Shown here: one piece after another, positions 58,199 to 64,000 of the stretch | How the letters are laid out: each line of letters begins with the position of its first letter | Numbering within the stretch: the stretch's first letter is position 1 | Assembly: GCF_018390555.1 (NCBI RefSeq) | Contig: NZ_JAHBGB010000023.1 | Coordinates: 178,778-242,777, forward strand | From: Ancylobacter oerskovii | GTDB taxonomy: Bacteria > Pseudomonadota > Alphaproteobacteria > Rhizobiales > Xanthobacteraceae | Reading direction: 5' to 3' | Length of the DNA: 64,000 nucleotides | Made by a program: the position numbers and the translations under genes | The notes under the pieces: model-generated | Database searches by the model: none | Told to the model about the DNA's origin: nothing | The model's input: only the letters and a program-made list of their open reading frames with translations

Positions 58199-59725
58199 TC
58201 ACCCGGCGGGAAACAGGGTCCCGTAGCGCTCGCGCAAGGCGGCCTTCTGCACCTTGCCCATGGTGTTGCGCGGCAGCTCCTCGACCGTGGCGATGTGCTT
58301 GGGCAGCTTGAAGCGCGCCAGCCGGCCGCCGAGCCAGGCGCCGAGCGCGGCCTCGTCGAGCGCGGCATCCGGCCTCGGCACCACCACGGCCACCACCGCC
58401 TCGCCGAAATCGGCATGCGGCACGCCGATGACCGCCGATTCCGCCACGCCGGGAAACTGGTCGATCTCCATCTCGATCTCCTTGGGATAGATGTTCAATC
58501 CCCCGGAGATGATGAGGTCCTTGCCGCGCCCGACGATGGTCACCCGCCCGTCCGGCGCCATGCTGGCGAGGTCGCCGGTGATGAAGAAGCCGTCCGGCCG
58601 GATCTCGGCCGCCGTCTTCTCCGGCATGCGCCAATAGCCGAGGAAACGGTTGGGGCCGTTGGTCGCCAGCATGCCGACCTCGCCGCGCGGGAGCTCCGCG
58701 CCATCCTCGCCGACGACGCGCACCGACACGTCCGGCAGCGCATAGCCCACCGAGCCGGGCAGGCGCTCGCCATCATAGGGGTTGGAAGTGATCATGCCGC
58801 ATTCGGTCATGCCGTAGCGCTCGAGGATGGCGTGGCCGGTCGCGGCCTCGAACCGGCGATGGGTCTCGGCCAGCAGCGGCGCCGATCCGGCGATGAACAG
58901 CCGCATGCCGGCGCAGAGCTGGCGGGTGAAGCCGGGATGAGCGAGCAGGCGGGTATAGAAGGTCGGCACCCCCATCATCACCGTCGCGGCGGGCAGCTGG
59001 GCGATCACCGCGTCGGCGTCGAACTTCGGCAGCCAGATGGTCGGCGAGCCGTTGAGCAGCGCGGTGTTGAGCGCCACGAACAGGCCATGGACATGGAAGA
59101 TCGGCAGGGCGTGCAGCATCACGTCGCCCGGCTGGAAAGCCCAGATCTCCCTCAGCGCCTCGGCATTGGAGGCCAGGTTGCGATGGGTGATCATCGCCCC
59201 CTTCGAACGCCCGGTGGTGCCGGAGGTGTAGAGCAGCGCCGCGAGGTCGTCGGGCGCACAGACGGCGGTGGGCGTCTCTCCCGGCAGGTCGGCCGCAAGG
59301 TCGGCCAGCGAGCCCTTCCCCTCGGCATCGAGCGTCTCGACATGGCGCACGCCGCGGGCGGCGGCGATCGGGCGCAGCGTGTCGGCCCGGCGCGGATCGG
59401 CCACCAGCAGGACAGGCTCGGCGTCGCCGAGGAAATAGTCGAGCTCGGCGGCGGTATAGGCGGTGTTGAGCGGCTGGTAGACCGCGCCGACCTTCAGCGT
59501 GGCGAGATAGAGCGCGACATTGCCGAGCGACTTTTCCACCTGCACCGTGACGCGATCCCCGCGTCCGACGCCGTGCTGGGTCAAGGCATCGGCATAGCGG
59601 CCGACCAGGGCGAGCAGCTCGGCATAGTCGAGGGTGGATCCGTCCGGCTGCGAGAAGGCCACGGTGTGCGCGGCGCGCCGGGCGCTCGTCTCGATGGCCG
59701 CATAGAGGTTGGCGTTGGCGCTCAC
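58199..59725 (-). CDS. Malonyl-CoA synthetase-like AMP-ligase
   Basis: A 508-residue acyl-CoA synthetase of the ANL family. AMP-binding motifs are YTSGTTGRSKGA, GMTECGMITSNPY, FITGDLA and the C-terminal lysine region NTMGKVQKA. Length and ERYGMTECGMI region fit malonyl-CoA synthetase (MatB), which activates malonate to malonyl-CoA with ATP and CoA. It lacks the adjacent matA/matC genes that would confirm this. GTG start 59725, preceded by AAAGGA. Confidence 0.82.
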   Translation of the reverse strand: MSANANLYAAIETSARRAAHTVAFSQPDGSTLDYAELLALVGRYADALTQHGVGRGDRVTVQVEKSLGNVALYLATLKVGAVYQPLNTAYTAAELDYFLGDAEPVLLVADPRRADTLRPIAAARGVRHVETLDAEGKGSLADLAADLPGETPTAVCAPDDLAALLYTSGTTGRSKGAMITHRNLASNAEALREIWAFQPGDVMLHALPIFHVHGLFVALNTALLNGSPTIWLPKFDADAVIAQLPAATVMMGVPTFYTRLLAHPGFTRQLCAGMRLFIAGSAPLLAETHRRFEAATGHAILERYGMTECGMITSNPYDGERLPGSVGYALPDVSVRVVGEDGAELPRGEVGMLATNGPNRFLGYWRMPEKTAAEIRPDGFFITGDLASMAPDGRVTIVGRGKDLIISGGLNIYPKEIEMEIDQFPGVAESAVIGVPHADFGEAVVAVVVPRPDAALDEAALGAWLGGRLARFKLPKHIATVEELPRNTMGKVQKAALRERYGTLFPAG

Positions 59726-59924
59726 GGCCTTGTCCTTTCTTGCTTTTGCCGGCAGGGAAGCGACGCTTCCACGCTCGGGGGCGCTGCCTATCACATCTCG
59801 CCTGACGCAGCGAGCGACGCCGCGGGCGGCCCGCCGCCCGGCGTTTCGCACGGCTTATATAACGTATAATTTTTGTGATTAAAAATATTCCATTGAACCT
59901 CTGTGTAAGATATAGACCGACAAC

Positions 59925-60773
59925 ATGAAAGCAGCGGATTTTTCTTCGAACGGAGAATTTCTTTCTCGTCTCGCGCAGCTGGCGCTTGAGGCGGGGCGGG
60001 TGATTCTCGACGTCTACGCGACGGAATTCGCCGTTTCCAGCAAGGCCGACAACTCGCCGGTGACCGAGGCCGACCAGCGCGCCGAGGCGGTGATCCTTGC
60101 CGGCCTCAAGGCTCTCGCGCCGGAAATTCCCGTCATTGCCGAGGAGGAATGCGCCGCCGGCCGGATGCCGGAGACCGGCGCACGCTTCTTTCTGGTCGAT
60201 CCGCTCGACGGCACCCGTGAGTTTCTCGCCCGCAACGGCGAGTTCACCGTCAATATCGCGTTGATCGAGGCCGGCGTGCCGATCGTCGGGGTGGTGCATG
60301 CCCCGGCGCTCGGCGTGCTCTATGCCGGCCGGCCGGGCCACGCCTTCAAGGCGAAGGTGGAAGGCGAGGCGCTCGGCGACGAAATCGCCATTGCGGTGAG
60401 TTCCGCGCCGCCGCATCCGCGAGTGGTGGGCAGCCGGTCGCACGGTTCGCCGCAGACGGCGGAGTGGCTGCGGCGCTTTCCCGGGCACAGCTTCGTTTCG
60501 GCGGGATCGTCGCTGAAGTTCTGTCTGTTGGCCGAGGGGGCGGCGGATCTCTATCCGCGCCACGGCCGCACCATGGAATGGGACACCGCGGCGGGAGATG
60601 CCGTGCTGCGGGCGGCCGGCGGTGGCGTGGTGACGCTCGACGGCGCGCCGCTGCTCTATGGCAAGCGCCGGCAGGCCGCCGATTCCGATTTCGCCAATCC
60701 CTTCTTCGTCGCCTATGGCGATCCGGCGCTTGCGGCGAGCATCGCCCGGTTGCCGGACGCGGCGGCGTCATGA
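59925..60773 (+). CDS. cysQ: 3'(2'),5'-bisphosphate nucleotidase CysQ
   Basis: A 282-residue inositol-monophosphatase-family enzyme that removes the 3' phosphate of adenosine 3',5'-bisphosphate, the by-product of sulfate activation. The metal motifs are EEEC, VDPLDGTREF (about residues 91-100) and EWDTAAGDA. It is followed by cysD and cysNC, which use the same pathway, and is 63 bases from cysD. Confidence 0.94.
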   Translation: MKAADFSSNGEFLSRLAQLALEAGRVILDVYATEFAVSSKADNSPVTEADQRAEAVILAGLKALAPEIPVIAEEECAAGRMPETGARFFLVDPLDGTREFLARNGEFTVNIALIEAGVPIVGVVHAPALGVLYAGRPGHAFKAKVEGEALGDEIAIAVSSAPPHPRVVGSRSHGSPQTAEWLRRFPGHSFVSAGSSLKFCLLAEGAADLYPRHGRTMEWDTAAGDAVLRAAGGGVVTLDGAPLLYGKRRQAADSDFANPFFVAYGDPALAASIARLPDAAAS

Positions 60774-60835
60774 ATTCGGCGGCGTCCGGCCGGCCCCGGC
60801 GGGGCTGCGGACACGCATCTTGAAAGGACAGTGTC

Positions 60836-61744
60836 GTGTCGTCAGATCGCATGACCCATTTGCGGCGCCTCGAGGCGGAATCCATCCACATCATCCGCGA
60901 GGTGGCGGCCGAGTTCAAAAAGCCGGTGATGCTCTATTCCATCGGCAAGGATTCGGCGGTGATGCTGCATCTGGCGGTGAAGGCGTTCTACCCGTCCCGG
61001 CCGCCCTTTCCGCTGATGCACATCGACACGACGTGGAAGTTCCGCGAGATGATCGCCTTCCGCGACCGGATGGCGAAGGAGCTCGGCTTCGACCTGATCG
61101 TCCACACCAATCAGGCCGGCATCGAGGAGGGCATCAATCCCTTCGATCACGGCTCCTCTTTCTATACCAACGTGATGAAGACCGAGGCGCTGAAGGAAGC
61201 GCTGACGCACTACGGCTTCGACGCCGCCTTTGGCGGGGCGCGGCGCGACGAGGAGAAGAGCCGCGCCAAGGAGCGCATCTTCTCCTTCCGCACCGAGACC
61301 CATGCCTGGGACCCCAAGAGCCAGCGCCCGGAGCTGTGGAACCTCTACAATACAAGGGTGCGGCCGGGAGAATCGATCCGGGTCTTCCCGCTGTCGAACT
61401 GGACCGAGCTCGACATCTGGCAATACATCCTCGCCGAGCGCATCCCCATCGTGCCGCTGTACTTTGCCGCCCGCCGGCCGGTGGTGTGGCGCGACGGCCA
61501 GATGATCATGGTCGACGACGAGCGCCTGCCGCTCCGGCCCGGCGAGACGCCGGAGGAGCGCATGGTGCGCTTCCGCACGCTGGGCTGCTACCCGCTGACC
61601 GCCGCCATCGACAGCGACGCGACCACGCTCGAGGACATCGTGCGGGAGATGCTGATCGCCCGCACCTCCGAGCGGGCCGGCCGCCTCATCGATCACGACG
61701 AGGCCGCGTCGATGGAAAAGAAGAAGCGCGAAGGATATTTCTGA
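60836..61744 (+). CDS. cysD: Sulfate adenylyltransferase small subunit CysD
   Basis: A 302-residue subunit of ATP sulfurylase, PAPS-reductase-like fold. The ATP loop is [13 protein letters not shown] and conserved [21 protein letters not shown] follows. With CysN it makes adenosine 5'-phosphosulfate. GTG start at 60836 with AAAGGA upstream; an ATG at 60851 is possible. It ends one base before cysNC, implying coupling. Confidence 0.97.
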   Translation: MSSDRMTHLRRLEAESIHIIREVAAEFKKPVMLYSIGKDSAVMLHLAVKAFYPSRPPFPLMHIDTTWKFREMIAFRDRMAKELGFDLIVHTNQAGIEEGINPFDHGSSFYTNVMKTEALKEALTHYGFDAAFGGARRDEEKSRAKERIFSFRTETHAWDPKSQRPELWNLYNTRVRPGESIRVFPLSNWTELDIWQYILAERIPIVPLYFAARRPVVWRDGQMIMVDDERLPLRPGETPEERMVRFRTLGCYPLTAAIDSDATTLEDIVREMLIARTSERAGRLIDHDEAASMEKKKREGYF

Positions 61745-61745
61745 G

Positions 61746-63641
61746 ATGAGCGCCGTTGCCGAGGCGAATAGCGTCGCCGATTACCTCACCGCGCAGGAAA
61801 ACAAGAGCCTGCTGCGCTTCCTCACCTGCGGCAGCGTCGACGACGGCAAGTCGACGCTGATCGGCCGGCTGCTCTACGACACCAAGCTGCTGTTCGAGGA
61901 CCAGCTCGCGACGCTGTCGAGCGATTCCCGCAAGCACGGCACCACCGGCGACGATCTCGACTTCGCGCTGCTGGTGGACGGGCTGGCCGCCGAGCGCGAG
62001 CAGGGCATCACCATCGACGTCGCCTATCGCTTCTTCGCCACCGACAAGCGCAAGTTCATCGTCGCCGATACGCCCGGCCACGAGCAATACACCCGCAACA
62101 TGGCGACGGGGGCCTCGAATTCCGACCTGGCGGTGATCCTGGTCGATGCCCGGCAGGGCATCCTCACCCAGACGCGGCGCCATTCCTTCATCGTGTCGCT
62201 GCTCGGCATCCGCCATGTGGTGCTGGCGGTGAACAAGATCGACCTGGTGGATTTCTCGCAGGGCGTGTTCGACGAGATCGTCGCCGCCTATCGGGAGTTC
62301 TCGGCCGGTTTCGGCTTCGAGACCCTCGTCGCGGTGCCGCTCTCGGCCCGCTATGGCGACAACATGCTGGAGCGCAGCCCGCGCACGCCCTGGTATGACG
62401 GGCCGACGCTGGTCGAGCATCTGGAAAGCGTGCCGGTGGCCGACGACGCGCTGGCACGGCCGTTCCGCATGCCCGTGCAATGGGTGAACCGGCCCAATCT
62501 CGACTTCCGCGGCTTCTCCGGCACGGTGGCGAGCGGTGTGGTGAGGCCGGGCGATGCCATCGTGGTGGCGGGCTCCGGGCGTACCAGCAAGGTGAAGGCG
62601 ATCGTCACCAGGGACGGGTCGCTGCCTCGCGCCGAGGCCGGCGAGGCGGTGACGCTCACGCTGGAAGACGAGGTCGACATTTCGCGCGGCGACATCATCG
62701 CCGCGGCGACGGCGCGCCCGGAAGTGTCCGACCAGTTCGCCGCGCATCTCATCTGGATGCATGACGACGCCCTGCTGCCCGGCCGGCCCTATCTGATCAA
62801 GATCGGCACCCGGACGGTGAGCGCCAGCGTCACCGAGATCAAGCACAAGGTGGACGTCAACAGCTTCCAGAAGCTGGCGGCCAAGCAACTGGCGCTCAAC
62901 GAGGTGGGGGTGGTCAATCTCGCCACCCAGCAGCCCATCGCCTTCGATCCCTTCGCGGATGTGCCGCAGACCGGGGCCTTCATCGTCATCGACCGGATGA
63001 GCAATCTCACCGTCGGCGCCGGGATGATCGATTTCGGGCTCCGGCGGGCGACCAACGTGCACTGGCAGGCGCTGGAGATCTCCAAGGCCTCGCGGGCGGC
63101 GATGAAGCACCAGAAGCCGGTGGTGCTGTGGTTCACCGGCCTGTCGGGTTCCGGCAAGTCGACCGTGGCCAATCTGGTCGAGAAGAAGCTCAATGCGCTG
63201 GGCCGCCATACCTACCTGCTCGACGGCGACAATGTCCGGCACGGGCTGAACAGGGATCTCGGCTTCACCGCGGCGGACCGGGTGGAGAACATCCGCCGCG
63301 TCGGCGAGACCGCGAAGCTGTTCGTGGATGCCGGCCTGATCGTGCTGACCTCGTTCATCTCGCCGTTCCGGGCCGAGCGGCAGATGGCGCGCGAGATCCT
63401 GGAGCCCGGCGAGTTCGTGGAGATCTTCGTCGACACGCCGCTCGAGGTGGCCGAGCGGCGCGATCCGAAGGGGCTTTATGCTCGGGCCAGGCGCGGCGAG
63501 ATCAAGAACTTCACCGGGATCGACAGCCCGTATGAGGCGCCGGCGGAGCCCGAGATCCACCTGGCGGCGGGAGAGCGTTCGCCGGAGGCGCTGGCCGACG
63601 ACATCGTCGCCTATCTGGGCGCTCACGGCTATCTGCTCTGA
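61746..63641 (+). CDS. cysNC: Bifunctional sulfate adenylyltransferase large subunit / APS kinase CysNC
   Basis: A 631-residue fusion. The N-terminal GTPase CysN has GSVDDGKST at 29-37, DTPGHEQY and NKIDLVD; beta-barrel domains follow. The C-terminal APS kinase (CysC) begins at about residue 455, with P-loop GLSGSGKST near 464 and the [10 protein letters not shown] motif. This fusion, common in Alphaproteobacteria, couples APS and PAPS formation. It is the last gene of the cysQ-cysD-cysNC cluster. Confidence 0.97.
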   Translation: MSAVAEANSVADYLTAQENKSLLRFLTCGSVDDGKSTLIGRLLYDTKLLFEDQLATLSSDSRKHGTTGDDLDFALLVDGLAAEREQGITIDVAYRFFATDKRKFIVADTPGHEQYTRNMATGASNSDLAVILVDARQGILTQTRRHSFIVSLLGIRHVVLAVNKIDLVDFSQGVFDEIVAAYREFSAGFGFETLVAVPLSARYGDNMLERSPRTPWYDGPTLVEHLESVPVADDALARPFRMPVQWVNRPNLDFRGFSGTVASGVVRPGDAIVVAGSGRTSKVKAIVTRDGSLPRAEAGEAVTLTLEDEVDISRGDIIAAATARPEVSDQFAAHLIWMHDDALLPGRPYLIKIGTRTVSASVTEIKHKVDVNSFQKLAAKQLALNEVGVVNLATQQPIAFDPFADVPQTGAFIVIDRMSNLTVGAGMIDFGLRRATNVHWQALEISKASRAAMKHQKPVVLWFTGLSGSGKSTVANLVEKKLNALGRHTYLLDGDNVRHGLNRDLGFTAADRVENIRRVGETAKLFVDAGLIVLTSFISPFRAERQMAREILEPGEFVEIFVDTPLEVAERRDPKGLYARARRGEIKNFTGIDSPYEAPAEPEIHLAAGERSPEALADDIVAYLGAHGYLL

Positions 63642-63653
63642 TTTTCCACCGGC

Positions 63654-63689
63654 GGGAAAGCCTTGTGGCACAAGGCCGGACCGGCCTTT
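63654..63689 (+). terminator. Possible terminator after cysNC
   Basis: AAGGCCGG-A-CCGGCCTT at 63672-63688 is a near-perfect palindrome ending in CTTTG; a competing stem GCCTTG...CAAGGC (63660-63676) overlaps it. The structure sits 20-48 bases after the stop codon. Confidence 0.45.
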
Positions 63690-63746
63690 GATGTCGGTCT
63701 GGCGACAGGGAGATGTCGATTTTTCGAAATCCTCCCGAAATCGATG

Positions 63747-63775
63747 TTGACACCCTCGGGGGCCCCCTCTATAAC
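63747..63775 (+). promoter_or_regulatory. Strong sigma70-type promoter P1 (likely rRNA operon)
   Basis: TTGACA (63747-63752) and TATAAC (63770-63775) with a 17-base spacer are near consensus, unusual in this GC-rich genome. A second promoter and a long GC-rich leader without a coding frame follow up to the window edge, typical of an rrn operon. Confidence 0.75.
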
Positions 63776-63948
63776 CCCGCTCATCGACGGGGCGCGCCGC
63801 TGACGCGGTGCTGACGCTCCTCCGGTTGTTCCCGACAGAGACGAGGTCTTCGGACCGGCGGTCGCCGGCGGGAAAACTGTCGACGGTCTAAGGGTGTGAG
63901 CCCTTAGGTTGAGGGGTTCGGGTTCGAGCGGTTGTTTCGAATTCGGGC

Positions 63949-63977
63949 TTGACGGCCGAAAGGCCGGCGAATATAGA
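63949..63977 (+). promoter_or_regulatory. Strong sigma70-type promoter P2 (likely rRNA operon)
   Basis: TTGACG (63949-63954) and TATAGA (63972-63977) with a 17-base spacer. The GCCGAAAGGCCGGC spacer itself holds a small palindrome. Its position at the window edge suggests 16S rRNA begins beyond the window; this is inferred. Confidence 0.75.
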
Positions 63978-64000
63978 GCCGCTCCCGCCGACGAGCAAGT

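Noticed and set aside
61686..63671. 661-residue antisense frame opposite cysNC
   Set aside because: Shadow of the strongly conserved CysNC sequence.

Overview
The window is GC-rich, densely coded chromosomal DNA from an alphaproteobacterium, most likely order Hyphomicrobiales and probably family Xanthobacteraceae (Ancylobacter/Starkeya/Xanthobacter-like). This placement is an inference from gene content and order: adjacent divergent tlpA and argH, an rplU-rpmA-GNAT-obgE-proB block, ftsE-ftsX-DUF218, a fused cysNC, HpnK, a GTTC-N7-GTTC type LexA box and 'CTCTCCCC' palindromic repeats. No phage or conjugation genes were found.

Layout. 0-2.3 kb: a ScfR-type regulator (cut by the window edge) divergent from a small conserved-looking gene and isocitrate lyase, with repeated CTTTACA boxes. 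2.3-7.8 kb: sugar isomerase/epimerase, EamA transporter, alpha/beta hydrolase, TlpA, argH. 8-10.8 kb: zinc/cadmium/lead P-type ATPase and its MerR regulator with a textbook operator. 10.9-15.2 kb: hpt, ftsEX, DUF218 protein, M23 peptidase. 15.2-19.4 kb: HpnK-like deacetylase and a three-gene surface-glycan transferase operon. 19.5-22.7 kb: aldo/keto reductase, amidase, tRNA-Ser, small membrane protein. 22.7-26.7 kb: ribosomal L21/L27, GNAT, obgE, proB. 26.7-28.0 kb: an AT-richer two-gene module with a Panacea (DUF4065) protein and an unrecognised partner, a candidate toxin-antitoxin pair, placed where proA would be expected. 28-33.7 kb: serine hydrolase and a spermidine/putrescine-type ABC importer. 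33.8-37.3 kb: OhrR-like MarR regulator, hypothetical membrane protein, glutamine amidotransferase, TerB protein, GntR regulator. 37.5-40.9 kb: tripartite tricarboxylate transporter tctCBA. 41.6-45.7 kb: zwf-pgl-edd of the Entner-Doudoroff route.

45.7-50.4 kb is the strangest part: palindromic repeats, DUF2125 protein, a secreted proline-rich peptide, a ChaC-like gamma-glutamylcyclotransferase whose last codons resemble the unit of a roughly 1.1-kb degenerate tandem array that follows it, then a small gene whose promoter carries a perfect alphaproteobacterial LexA box. 50.6-53.2 kb: tRNA-Arg and a three-gene ABC/DUF3299 operon whose permease carries a His/Glu-rich insertion. 53.2-59.7 kb: a lone Hint-domain protein behind an AT-rich leader, Dyp-type peroxidase, aldehyde dehydrogenase, DUF892 protein, malonyl-CoA synthetase-like enzyme. 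59.9-63.6 kb: cysQ-cysD-cysNC sulfate activation. The window ends in two strong sigma70-type promoters that look like the start of an rRNA operon.

The genes most worth follow-up are the Panacea module, the ChaC-associated repeat array, the LexA-controlled small gene, the His-rich ABC permease and the CTTTACA box system around aceA.
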